Below, piece by piece: positions 49,496 to 61,609 of a stretch of DNA of 64,000 nt. The notes beneath the pieces are model-generated. The model saw only the letters and a program-made list of their open reading frames with translations, was not told the origin of the DNA and ran no database searches. The position numbers and the translations under genes are program-made. Within the stretch, counting starts at the first letter, position 1. The number at the start of each line of letters is the position of its first letter. Source of the stretch: Hyperoodon ampullatus (Eukaryota > Chordata > Mammalia > Artiodactyla > Ziphiidae); contig OX457058.1 of assembly GCA_949752795.1 (NCBI GenBank), positions 155,816,353-155,880,352 on the forward strand, read 5' to 3'.

Positions 49496-49549
49496 TCAGA
49501 TAATCATTGGGTACCTTTTTTGTGCTGTAACTAACTAACTAATGGCTCT

Positions 49550-49745
49550 TTGCAAACCACGGTCTCCATGTTTGAAGACTTTGTAATCTGGGAAGAGAGA
49601 TGAGATCTGTAAGGGAAAAATTATAGCTCAGGGCACTATGTGTTCAGTGCCACAGATGAAGTGATCTAACTGAGCTGAGAAAACAGATACATTTTAGGTG
49701 GGAGTCGGCATTGGAGAAGAATTGATATTTGAGCTGGGCCTTGCT
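49550..49745 (-). mobile_element. L2-like relic
   Basis: TTTGAGCTGGGCCTTGCTGC and the preceding block resemble reverse L2. Confidence 0.45.
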
Positions 49746-50085
49746 GCAATAAACCATGTGTGCATTGAGAGAAAGGGGGAGGAAGGAGAGATGACAAAGG
49801 AGGGAAAAATCCAATTACAGCTTTGTATTGTTCTTGTCCTGAAGGAAAAATGACAGGAGAAAAGTCTTAGAGAGTTTTCCTCTCTCTGCTGGACATTACC
49901 TAGGCTTCTGCTGGCTACAGGGACTCCCCAGGTCATTCCTGATGGAATTGCTGTAGACATAGCACACTTCTTCCCTGGGATTTACTCCTATTTGAATAGA
50001 ATAACGGTGTAAACTACTCTGTCTAATGAACCCTGAAAGATTCTTAAACACCGTTAAATCACACTCCATTGGAATTGCACTCTCA

Positions 50086-50278
50086 TGCGGTACGCGGGCC
50101 TCTCACTGCTGTGGCCTCTCCCGTTGTGGAGCACAGGCTCCGGACGCGCAGGCGCAGTGGCCATGGCTCACAGGCCTAGCCGCTCTGCGGCATGTGGGAT
50201 CTTCCGGGACCAGGGCACGAACCCGTGTCCCCTGCATCAGCAGGCGGACTCTCAACCACTGCGCCACCAGGGAAGCCC
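50086..50278 (-). mobile_element. CHR-type SINE lacking its A-tail
   Basis: The body starts at GCGGTACGCGGGCCTCTCAC and ends GGGAAGCCC. There is no T-run on the 3' side of the element, and I see no target-site duplication. Confidence 0.92.
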
Positions 50279-50612
50279 AGATAGGGGCATTCTTGTTCCA
50301 CGTTTGTAGCTCAGGAATGAATTAGACATTGATTGCTGTGGAGAGCTCGTTCATTTTTGTCGTGAAACAGCCCTGAGCCTGGAGTTTCTCCTGGACTGGG
50401 TCTAGGGGTGGCCTCTAGAACTAATTTTCCCCTGCACACAATTATGTTGAACCATCTCTCCATTATGTATTTTGAGACAAAGGAGCAATTTCCCAACCGC
50501 AAATCTATCAGTCAGGAAGGATGCCCCTGAATATTTTGAAACAAGTCTCATAAAAACATGAAGATATCTCTGATGATTTTATCCATGCAGAACCTAAAGT
50601 AAATACAATCTG

Positions 50613-50639
50613 CACACACACGCACACCCACACACACGT
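50613..50639. repeat. (AC)n tract, imperfect
   Basis: CACACACACGCACACCCACA and onward. Confidence 0.88.
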
Positions 50640-51451
50640 ACTTACATACTACACTGTCCAGGTGGAGAGCAGACAGCTTCAAAAGTCTGTGAAAAGTGGC
50701 ACTTAATAGCTTAAAAATTAAAGGCCGTTCTGAAAACCAGTGTCAGTGACAGAAATAACAGTAATAGTAATAAAAATATGCACATATCTTAGCTAGCAGC
50801 TCAGCAGAATTTAAATCCAGATCAAGTTAGAAGAAAGAAAGTCCAAAACAGTGAAGGAAGTGGTAGGCGAAACAAGAACTTAATATAAACTTTTGCACTA
50901 TCTCTCCTTTACGTATATAGTATGGTCTTTCTAAGGGAGTTGGGAGGCCTTCTCATTTGTCTGAGTGCTTTAAAGAGATAGCTTTGAGTTTAATGAAATC
51001 CTGGCATAGTCTTTCTTTCCATTTAATCATTATAATTCACTTTTCTGTGGGAAAGTCTAGGAAATTCTTCTCTTGTTCCTGGCATTTCTCTTTGACAATT
51101 TCGTAAACAGTAAAAGCTTACAGCTATGTTGGGACTTCCCTCCTTGATAAATCCCACTTACCCACTTTAACTATTTCCCCTTAGAACAGTCAGCAGTTAT
51201 TTTACAACTTCTTCTTCCCTTCTCTATCTCTTTCTTTCTTTTTCTGTCACCTCTGGCCATTTGTGGCTCTAAGCGGCCTTCAACTGAGCTGGGTGCTTTT
51301 ATGTTTCACTTTTTTCAAAATGGGGACATGGTGAAGACCCTATGGGATTTCTCTTCCAGATCGTTGATACTTTGTGTGTGGCACAAAATAGTTTTTATCT
51401 TTGGAACTACAGTTACTTCACACCTGAAAGTTAAGTTCTGGCTCCACTCTT

Positions 51452-52809
51452 TTGTCTATCTGTCTATCTATCTATCACATCTTTATTGGAGTATAAATGC
51501 TTTACAATGTTGTGTTAGTTTCTGCTGTACAACAAAGTGTGAATCAGCTATATGTATACATATATCCCCACATCCCCTCCCTCTTGTGTCTCCTTCCCAC
51601 CCTCCTTAACCCAACCGTCTAGGTGGTCACAAAGCACCGAGCTGACCTCCCTGTGCTATGTGGCTGCTTCCCACTAGCTATCTATTTTACATTTGATGGT
51701 GTATATATGTCCATGACACTCTCCCACTTCGTCCCAGCTTCCCATTCCCCCCCCAACCATGTCCTCAAGTCCATTCTCTACGCCTGCGTCTTTATTCCTG
51801 TCCTGCCCCTAGGTTCTTCAGAACCATTTTTTTTAATTTTTATTATTAGTTTCTGCTTTATAACAAAGTGAATCAGTCATACATATACATCTGTTCCCAC
51901 ATCCCTTCCCTCTTGCGTCTCCCTCCCTTCCACCCTCCCTATCCCACCCCTCCAGGTGGTCACAAAGCACCGATCTGATTTCCCTGTGCTATGCGGCTGC
52001 TTCCCACTAGCTATCTACCTTACGTTTGGTAGTGTATATATGTCCATGCCTCTCTCTCGCTTTGTCACAGCTTACCCTTCCCCCTCCCCATATCCTCAAG
52101 TTCATTCTCAAGTAGGTCTGTGTCTTTATTCCTGTTTTACCCCTAGGTTCTTCATGACATTTTTTTTTCTTAAATTCCATATATATGTGTTAGCATACGG
52201 TATTTGTCTTTCTCTTTCTGACTTACTTCACTCTGTATGACAGACTCTAGGTCTATCCACCTCATTACAAATAGCTCAGTTTCGTTTCTTTTTATGACTG
52301 AGTAATATTCCATTGTATATATGTGCCACATCTTTATCCATTCATCTGTCGATGGACACTTAGGTTGCTTCCATGTCCTGGCTATTGTAAATAGAGCTGC
52401 AGTGAACATTGTGGTACATGTCTCTTTTTGAATTATGGTTTTCTCTGGGTATATGCCCAGTAGTGGGATTGCTGGGTCATATGGTTGTTCTATTTTTTGT
52501 TTTTTAAGGAACGTCCATACTATTCTCCATAGTGGCTGTATCAATTTACATTCCCACCAACAGTGTAGGAGGGTTCCCTTTTCTCCACACCCTCTGCAGC
52601 ATTTATTGCTTATAGATTTTTTGATGATGGCCATTCTGACTGGTGTGAGGTGATACCTCATTGTGGTTTTGATTTTCATTTCTCTAATGATTAGTGTTGT
52701 TGAGCATCTTTTCATGTAGTTTTTGGCCATCTGTACGTCTTCTTTAGAGAAATGTCTATTTATGTCTTCTGCTCATTTTTGGATTGGGTTGTTTGTTTTT
52801 GTGATATTG
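51452..52809 (-). mobile_element. Compound L1: ORF2 end plus two different 3' UTRs
   Basis: One duplication, CTGGCTCCACTCTT, bounds the whole block (51438-51451 and 52810-52823). Reading the - strand: ORF2 C-terminus (52170-52809), a younger 3' UTR (51835-52157) with an A-rich end, then a second, more diverged 3' UTR (about 51480-51825) with AATAAA and a (GATA)n tail. Both UTRs include the CCCTAGGTTCTTCA and CACAAAGCACCGA segments. Confidence 0.9.
52170..52730 (-). pseudogene. L1 ORF2 C-terminal fragment, 186 codons open
   Basis: L1 ORF2 encodes the endonuclease and reverse transcriptase that copy L1 RNA into DNA at the target. Only its C-terminal end is present, from an internal [10 protein letters not shown] to the natural stop after THIYGI. 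It includes the Cys/His-rich knuckle [18 protein letters not shown] and the conserved [21 protein letters not shown] and [13 protein letters not shown] segments. The catalytic domains are absent, so it cannot act alone. The lack of any stop over 186 codons suggests a fairly recent insertion. Confidence 0.9.
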
Positions 52810-52929
52810 CTGGCTCCACTCTTGAGTCAAAGTGATTGTGAATTTCACCTGTGTGCACAGCTCCTAACTTGATAGCAGAGTAAAAGTGTGACAGAGAGGG
52901 TCCATGTTATCCTCCAATTATTGAAGTAC

Positions 52930-53115
52930 TCTGCATGCCCTAGTTATCAATTCAATGTTTGTGTCCACTCAAGCATCACAAAAATCCCCACCTTGTTCCT
53001 CTTTATGGTTTTGTGTTTCAACATGTCTGTCATATTTTTGTTCTTGTTGTGTCACCAGCTCTTAGAATTGTTCTTAGCACCTAGTGGGCACTCAATAAAT
53101 ATTTGCCAAATGAAA
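52930..53115 (+). mobile_element. L2 LINE 3' end relic
   Basis: TTAGCACCTAGTGGGCACTC then AATAAATATTTGCCAAATGA. Confidence 0.75.
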
Positions 53116-53344
53116 TCACATGTTTGTAAGTTTAAAAAATAGCTTTTAGATAAATGCTCTTAGGCACTATTGACAATGTGACTTTCTTGGGATCATTAAA
53201 GAACATCCTGACATGGCAATAGTTGAATCTTGTAGGAACCTCCCAGCTATCTGATATGAGTGAAGTATTACATAAAGAGGCCCAGCAAGACTAAAAGAAA
53301 TGGGTTGGAACCCACTCTGAGAAGAACGGGATTGAAAAGGCTTT

Positions 53345-53560
53345 GAGGAGGCATCATAGTATAAATGAAAAGAATACTGGGTTTAAAATCAGAAAACCTG
53401 ATTGGGAATACCAGCTTTATTACCTTACTGGCTATATGGCCTGGAATAAGCCACTGATCTTATTTGAGCCTCAGTTTCCTAACCTATAACATGGAGATGA
53501 TAAGACCTCTGTTGTGTTCTTAAGAACAAATAAAATAATATACGTAAAAGTGAAACCATA
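53345..53560 (+). mobile_element. MIR SINE relic
   Basis: TAAGCCACTGATCTTATTTG and GAGCCTCAGTTTCCTAACCT in MIR order. Confidence 0.8.
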
Positions 53561-53769
53561 CATAAATATACAATGATGTTTTGCTACAATAATTATGATT
53601 AAGAATTATGTAATCATTCTTATAAAACAGTTTATGAAATAAATATAAGAGTAAGTGAATATACATTAGCACATGCGTATGTTTGTATTTCCCATATTAC
53701 CAAATCACTATCTGGGGGAAAAACACAACTTTATTCTGAGGTTTGCCTTACTAAAATTCTCTCACCTTC

Positions 53770-53985
53770 ACTGAAATTGGAATAACCCATCCTACCCACC
53801 CTCAGTCATTACCTAGTCTGTTTCCTTTGGACACTGGTTTATTTGACAACTGTCAGTCTCCCTTCTACGAAAATGTAAGCTCCCTGAGGACAAAGGCCTC
53901 ATCTCTTCACAGGTGTTTCCCCAGCACCTAGAAGAGTTCCTGGCATAAAATAAAACACTCAATAAGCATGTCTGGAACAAATAAC
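53770..53985 (+). mobile_element. L2 LINE 3' end relic
   Basis: AAAATGTAAGCTCCCTGAGG and TTCCCCAGCACCTAGAAGAG. Confidence 0.8.
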
Positions 53986-54059
53986 TAAATTAATTCATTA
54001 CTGAGCTAACCTCATAGAGCTCTAAAATCTGGCAGAATTTAGATCCACAGGTATATGCT

Positions 54060-54580
54060 GAAAAAATACAGTATGCCAAGGACTGTGCTAAGACACAGAG
54101 ATGAATCAGACACAGTTCTTGCCTCAGAGGACCTCACAGTTAGTGGGGGACACACAAATATAATTTCAAGGAAGAGCAGTTAATGCCCCAAAAAAGAGGC
54201 ATTCACAGGTCCAGTGGGGCTGCTGAGGAGAAGAACTTAGTATATCATGGGGTTCAGGAAAACGCTGTGGAGGAGATGATGCCCAAGGGAGGCTTGAAGA
54301 CAGATAGAAATGAACAGGGAAGAAGGTGCTGTGGGGTGATGGGGCAGCCTGAGCAAGGGCCCAGAGACAGGGCACGTCGTGGTGTCTGGGTGAGGAACTT
54401 ACAAACAGTTTGCCAATGTCAGGGCACAAGATACAAGATCAGGAGTTCTGAAAATGTATCTGAAAAGTTAGGTAGGGGCCAGGTCATAGAGAGCTTTATA
54501 TCACACTCTACCCTTGGACTTTAGGTAATGGAGAGCCATTGAAGGATCTGAAGTAGTAGACTGACAGAGATTGACAGCTT
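54060..54580 (-). mobile_element. L2 LINE relic
   Basis: GCCAAGGACTGTGCTAAGAC, GGGAGGCTTGAAGACAGATA and GGTAATGGAGAGCCATTGAA in reverse L2 order. Confidence 0.8.
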
Positions 54581-55844
54581 GTCCGTCAGCCTTTAAATTC
54601 CTTGAGAACTGAAGTTAGTCCATCTACCACTTCTATTTGATTCATCTTTTTGTCCTAGGGAGATGAGGAAGAGTTGGGAAGCCTGGTCCATTGGCTTTAG
54701 CACTGGGCCAGGAGAGTGCCTCTCTCAGTCTTCAGGTTTCTGCAGAAAAATGCTTCCTTCTAACTCCCATTTCAGTTTCCAATGACCCTCCTTGTCAGGA
54801 CATTTATTTCTCCTTTCCTCTGTCCTTGACATTACTGAGCTACTATTGTTGGATGAAGCACAGTGCAGTAGAGGAAAGCAAAATCAAGGCTGAGTTGCAT
54901 GAATAGTGTCTGTATTATGAGGACCAGGGAGCTGACTAAAGCCCATCACAGTATCCTCCTATGTGTTGGCATCTTCTGTGTTGTTTGACTTGGTTCTTTC
55001 TACACCATCTTCCTTTCTCCTCAATCTGTTACTTCTCCGCTGGCATGTTGGTCCTCCATTTGGCTCTCCATTGCCCATGGAGAAGCTCACCTGCTGCTGA
55101 GAACTCTGAGACCGACTGGTCTACCCCACCTTTCTTTTCTCATGGCATCTCTAGTGGGGAGGAAGGAAAGCAGGAGAATGGGGAGAGTGGAACACATATT
55201 TAAAGGAAAAAGGATTGGGTAGAACATCATTGTGCACATTACCATCCACATCCCTTTGTGATTATTAGCCATTTAAAACTGAATGGGATTTTGCAGCCAG
55301 AGATAGTCTCTGAACAGATGATTAATGGTTTAATCTGTAATAACTTTACATTTTATAGAACCCTGATAGGAGTCCACATCTGGTGAGCCAAGCTATTTAA
55401 GGCTTTGTTAATTCTGTTAATTGCTATATGTTTATTTGAATTGCTGGCACCTGTGGGCTTTAGGATAATGTGTTGTTGCTTTTTTTAAAAAAATATATAT
55501 GCTTATTTTGTCCTGTCTCACTGTCTTTTCTGCTGTCTGTTATGAGATCACAATTTCTCTTCTGGTTTTTCTTTTGTATTGTCCTCTTTTTCCCTCGCTA
55601 TACTTTTTTTACCCCTGTTCTCATTTTTCCTGCCTCTGTCTTCTCAGGCTCTTGTTTTGGTGTCCTTCCTGATTTCTCAGGTGGGGATAAATCACTCTGT
55701 CCATAACTAGGCAAATTTAGGTCATGTCATTGGGCCTAAAAATTCCCTTTTTCCTAGCTTTGAGAATACTGTGTGGTCCCACGATGAGCAAGATCAAGTG
55801 AGGGTTTTAGGGTCAACATGGAAGATGAGAGGAGGGTTGACTTT

Positions 55845-56060
55845 GGAAGCACAAGTCCAGGGTTTGGGTCTTGCATAGACTCATTCATTACCAGCTGCAA
55901 GACTCTTAGCAAGCCACTTGAATGCTCTTAGCCTCAGTTTTTTCATCAGATAATAATACTTCAGGCATTTTCGTGTTGGGAACAAATGGGATAAAAAACA
56001 TGGAGGTGCTTTATAAACTGTACAAATGCTAATGTTACTATTTATGTTAATAAATGAAAC
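55845..56060 (+). mobile_element. MIR SINE relic
   Basis: CAAGCCACTTGAATGCTCTT, then AGCCTCAGTTTTTTCATCAG. Confidence 0.8.
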
Positions 56061-56851
56061 CAAATTGATCAGGTATGTTTATTTAAGGAACCACTTACTG
56101 CTATTTGCTGTTGCTGCAATTAAAAAACTGCAGAAGTTAAGAGAATCCAATGTATCTTAAAAAAGAGCAACTGAATTAGAACCTGGCTACCAGATGCATT
56201 TCTGGTACTAATTAGAAAACCATACAACCACTTTGAACACCCATGTCTTGATCTGTAAAATGAGGATCGTTATCATTGTCAAACCAAACACACACTACTG
56301 TGGAATACTTCTAACGTAGAAAGACAAGTTGGATAGCAATGCAGAATTTATTTTCCCATTCTTAGGAAGATATGCACAATGTGAGCTTGGAGGGAAGAAT
56401 GCCTTGGCAGAATGGAAGGGCCAATACAAAAAGGAGACCAAGAGGGACAAGATTCCAACAAGGTGGAAAAAAGTAGAAACATGAATCAGAGTCTGAGAAA
56501 TTGGAAGAATGTAGCAGAAGAAGACAAGAAAGAGGAGAAACTGTGTCTCAGGAGAGGCCTATGGGGTTGACCATAGAAATTGCCATTTTTCTGGGTAAAA
56601 AAAAAAAAAGTCAAATATTGGCAATGTCATGTGAGTCAGTTTAAGAATGAAAATTTTTGAAGAGGATAATTTTTGCATTGGATCTTCTTGAAAAGAGATT
56701 ACCTTCTGGATTACCAGGAGCTGAAATGGGCAGGGGAGAGAATGGCATTTGATGTCACAGAGGAAGAGGAGACAAAGCCCTGAACTACTGGGGATGTATG
56801 ATGAACATGAGGTTTATTTCACAGAGGAGGCAAGGTGTGAGCTCTTAGCCC

Positions 56852-56939
56852 AGGGTGGCTATAAGAAAGTGGTGTGTACCTGAGGAAGAGTATCAAGGGT
56901 GGCTATAAGAAAGTGGTGTGTACCTGAGGAAGAGTATCA
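56852..56939. repeat. 44-bp perfect tandem duplication
   Basis: AGGGTGGCTATAAGAAAGTG begins each unit at 56852 and 56896; both units end GAAGAGTATCA. Confidence 0.96.
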
Positions 56940-56960
56940 GGGGGGCTGAAGCTGCAGGAT

Positions 56961-56984
56961 ATTTAGTATTGCTAAATACTAAAT
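56961..56984. repeat. Short inverted repeat
   Basis: ATTTAGTATT and AATACTAAAT, perfect 10-bp arms separated by four bases, 21 bp after the 44-bp tandem duplication. Confidence 0.8.
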
Positions 56985-58464
56985 TCTTCAGTTAATGCCA
57001 GAAGAAGATATTAAAGAATGGTTTGCTACTTATAATTGATGGGCTATTAATGGAGAAGTAAGATATGGTAAACATTTTTTAAGAGATCTGGTATTCATTT
57101 TCCCTTATTTCAATAAATGTTTCTTGATTTTTATTTTCCTTCATGCTCAGTGCAGTGATTTAGTGGCATTGACTCCATTCCTGCCTCACCTGATGAGCAT
57201 GTGAGCTCTAAGTCCATCAGGAACTTCCATTACTCTGGCTGTGGTTGTTTTGTTCATAGCTGGGCACCTAACCCACACCTAATGTCACAGTTTGGATCAG
57301 TGACATTCAGGTTCAGGACTCTGTTTATATCTTGTAGGGGGGTACTTCTCCTTCCTTTGAGCTACAACTTGGGATGGTATAAAACTGACCTTCTGGCCGC
57401 CATCTTGCCGCCACAATGGGACTAAAAATGAAGCTAGAGTGGAGAAAAGCAGAGCTAAAATATGGGGAGAAACTAGGTTCTGGTGACATTTTAAGGCCCT
57501 GGATCAAACATTCTTCCACCTAGACTACGTCTGGCTTTCCAGCCATGATTGATTACATTCCTTCTTCTGTCTAAGCCAGCATGAGCTAGATTTTCTGTCA
57601 TTTGCAACAGAGCCCTAAATGATGTGGAAGAATTCCTCACTCCTATTTTACCCCGTCTTCTCTGACAAGAAAATAGGTCTTTGGCCAGGAAAAGATAGAC
57701 AAAGTTAGGAAATTTAATATCAGAGCCTGTTAGAAAGCACCTAATTGGTCTCTATTAATTCAAATTTCTTGACTTAGATGAACGATACAGAGAGAACTTG
57801 AAAATAAGATTTTTGAAATCCAGTTGGTTTTTGAGAAATTGTAGAGAATGGGGGAGGTTTGTAATGACTAAAGATGGAAAAAGTGTAGATAGTGCAAGTT
57901 ATGGGCTTACGAACTTCATTGGCATCTGGGAAAGATTTTGGATTGCATTATTAACAGAAGATATGAGCCCACCGAAGAAAGAAGAGAACCATAGTCATTC
58001 ACTAAAAACACTAAAAACGAGCCATATAAGCAACTAAACTCACATATTATTCAATATTGTTACTATACTTAAAGCTCAGAAAAGTACCATGGGCCTAGCA
58101 TAGCTAAATATCAGTAAGGTATTTGGCAATACACTTTGTGATATCTTCATCCACAAGATGGGGAAAAAGGAATTGGATGTAAGAGCTATTCAGTAAAGGA
58201 GTATCTATTTAAATATACCACTGGGTCCTGGTAAATGGGTCCATTTTGACTTACATGGAAGTTTCTGGTGAATATCCAATGCTTTGTCTTACTCGACATT
58301 TAGTAGGGGCTTGAGGGAAGGTAAGAGAGCATGCTCATCAACTTTGTGAATGGCAGGGAGCTGAGAATGATAGACATTATGTGCCTTAATGTTCTGAGAC
58401 TGAATTAATAAAGGTATGAAAACAAAGGAGGTGACAGTTCTATGGTATAATTTATTGGAGAAAA

Positions 58465-58710
58465 TAGTACGCTCTGGAGCTAGAGTTCTTGGCTGCAAAA
58501 CCCACCTCTATTCTCACTATCTGTAGAATGCTGGGCAAGTTACTTAACCCTCTCTGTACCTCACTTTGCTTATTTATTAAGTGGGTGGAATAATTATACC
58601 TACTTGATAGGGTTGTTGTAAGTATTAACTGAGATAATAATTTTAAAACCCTTAGAACAGTGCCCGGCATATAGAAAATGCTTGGTAAATTGTGTTTATC
58701 AGCATCATCA
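58465..58710 (+). mobile_element. MIR SINE relic
   Basis: GGGCAAGTTACTTAACCCTC, GGGTTGTTGTAAGTATTAAC and AGAACAGTGCCCGGCATATA match the MIR core and tail. Confidence 0.88.
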
Positions 58711-59215
58711 CCATCACCACTGTGTGATAATCTGGTTACTGGGAATATTTCTCTTCAGTTCTGAATGATCAGCACTTAAAAGGTTAGCTGACTAGTTGAC
58801 AGAACATGTTCAGAGCTGAGCTATGAAACAGATAGCAGTGTGCTCAAGAGTCTGACATAAAAAGAGTTGACTGATGGATCCAGGAACGTTTAACCTGAGG
58901 GAAAGATGCCTGAGCTCATGGGTTGAGAGTTGTCTTCATATGTGAAGGACTGTCTTATGAAGTGGATGTGAACATGGTTCATATATCTTCAGGAAGAAGA
59001 ACTGGGGCAGTTGAGTGGGAGCTGGGTATTAGATACAAGGAAAACATTTCAATGAGAGCTGTCCAGAGTTGCCTTTCAAATAATGTATTCTCTGTCACTC
59101 AAGGCATCCAAGCAAAGTCTGGGCAGCCATCTTGCTGAGGTTGTAGAAGAGATTATAGCACAAATGAGTAGACAGTCTTGATTTTCTAGCTTCCTTCTAA
59201 ACATAAGATCCTATA

Positions 59216-59626
59216 CATATACACACTCCATTCTTTTTTTTCAGATTCTGTTCCCATATAGGTCATTACAGAGTACTGAGTAGAGTTCCCTGTGCTATAC
59301 AGTAGGTTCTTATTAGTTATCTATTTTATATATAGTGTGTGTATCTGTCAAACCCCATCTCCCAATTTATCCCTCCCCACCTTTCCCCTTTGGTAACCAT
59401 AAGTTTATTTTCTACATCTGTGACTCTATTTCTGTTTTGTAAATAGGTTCATTTGTACCATTTTTTTAGATTCCACATATAAGCGATATCATAGTTTGTC
59501 TTTCTCTGTCTGACTTACTTCACTCAGTATGACAATACATGTATCAAATTATCACATTATATATCTTAAACTTACAATGTTATATGCCAATCATATCTCA
59601 ATAAAGCTGGGGAGAAAAAAAAACCC
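59216..59626. mobile_element. L1 3' end with 5' inversion (twin-priming product)
   Basis: Fifteen-base duplication ACATAAGATCCTATA at 59201-59215 and 59627-59641. The left part (59216-about 59530) is L1 3' UTR/ORF2 sequence in - orientation (TGTGCTATACAGTAGGTTCT, TTGGTAACCATAAGTTTATT). The right part (about 59531-59626) is the L1 3' terminus in + orientation ending CTCAATAAAGCTGG plus A-run. Confidence 0.8.
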
Positions 59627-59899
59627 ACATAAGATCCTATAGTGAATGAGCCTTCTGAAAAGAAAGAATGGGACTTATTAATTAGGCCAGGTTCATTGTG
59701 TTGAAGACGTTCCTGATTGATCTCCAAATCAGTTGACTACACGTGTCCCACCGAGACTCACAGAGTTGCCCTTGCAGTAGGATTTGAGGTTCCCAGCCAC
59801 TGTCATCACTTATTAGTCACTTACAATTATTTCTCTTTCCTCAGACCTTCACTGGCGTCATCTCCAAAACCATGATAACCACAGCAATTATAATCATAA

Positions 59900-60115
59900 T
59901 AACAACAATAAAGTTATCGAGCACTTAACAGTGTGGATGCACGCGAAGTATGTCTCTGTGGCTGTTTCATATGTATCCCCTAATTTAATTCTCAAAACAA
60001 ACTTATGAGGTGGATTCTGTTATCATTACTAATTTGAATGTAAAGATAGTGGGCGTCTTGCCCAGGGCCACTCAGTTAGCAAGGATTGGAGCTGAGCTCT
60101 AAATACTGTTGCCGT
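59900..60115 (-). mobile_element. MIR relic
   Basis: ATCGAGCACTTAACAGTGTG, TCTCAAAACAAACTTATGAG and CTTGCCCAGGGCCACTCAGT. Confidence 0.8.
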
Positions 60116-61609
60116 CGTGACTCCTGCTGCCATCTCTACCAACTCCATCAAAAGACTTGGTGAAGAAGAAAAGGAAAAAGCTTCTCAGGAAAAGGTTGGT
60201 AATTCTGTGGTTAAACCCACTCTAGGGAATCGTCTCTCACTACCATTTAGAGGTTTCACTTCAGAGGAGAGGTCGTTTAATCAGGCAAAAAATGTCCTTC
60301 TGGGAGACTGGATACAGTTACGTATTTCTTTCTCCTTGCCATTGGTTGTTCTGAGAGGAAGGCAGTTTTTGCTTGATTTCCAACTCTGGGCAAACTGATA
60401 TTGCTCAACCTGTTAATGGAGGAATGATTTTTATCATGGGACCTGAGTGGGCAGTAGCTCCTTTTGGTATAAACGCCAAGCAGTGGAACACCTTTTTCTT
60501 GAGATGGGCAGCACGTCTGTACTTCTGTTCCTGCCCAATATTTTCTGTGAAGTTGGAGCTATTTGCCTCCAATACCCTCAGAAAGCCAGAATGAGGAGCT
60601 TTTGGGGCTTATGGTGAATTTTCAGTCTGATTCTGGGAGTCTCTCATTTAGCTTTGCCATTTGTTTTCTCTTCAGGATAAATTCAGTGGAACTCATTGCT
60701 TTCTAAAAATGTCACTTATTTACAGCAAATGTAATCTACCACAGCATTCCCACTGAGACAAAGTCTCTTGTGTCTTCGAATGCTTCAAAGGAGACAGAAA
60801 AAGTAGTCCTTGTACACATATACCTACAGGGTTAAAGTCATCATTGAGCTAATTCATTAGCTAATGTTTTTTGAAATTGCTTTGCAAATGCCAAAACAAC
60901 TCTGACATTAGCATTATGTGCTTTTGTAACCTTGTGTTCCATCCCCCCATGTGGACAGTATGCCACGACTAGTTTCTGCATAAATTTCAAGAGACACAGA
61001 AGGACACATTTTTCACTTTGAAAATCAGTGAAGATGTAGCGTAGGGCAGCAACATTGCACACCAATTATCAACCAGTAAAATTCTCCTCCTTCCCTTTCC
61101 CCCAGCTTCTCCCTCAGCAGCCAGTATTGGCAGATGGTCGATCTCATACTTCATGGAGAACATAGAAAATCTTTAGCTTATGCTTGCTAAAACTCTTCTC
61201 ACTCCACTTTTACATTTACCTTCAAAGATAGTTATTGCTACCTTCTCTTCTCCTGTCTTACAGGATGAGCTCTCCTCTTCTCTGAGTGTAACTGCTGTTC
61301 TCTTTTGCATCTTCTGAGATTTAGCCCCTTTAAGGAATCCCTCCCTTTTCAGTTACCTTCGATCTTCTCTTCACCTCTTTTCTATTCCCTCAAACTAGAG
61401 ACATGCTCAAAATAATTTTCTTGATTCTGTTTCCTGATGAATTTGCATCTTAGTTCATTCCTTATTTCAGTGGAAAACTTCTTGGGAGAGTTGTACGTGT
61501 GTCCCACCTTCTCTACCTCATGGTTACTCCATACCCTCTGCAATTGCAGCCACGCACCAAAGCGCCACACCTGTCCTCAGCACTTTAGTAGAATTGTGTC
61601 TTCTGGCTT

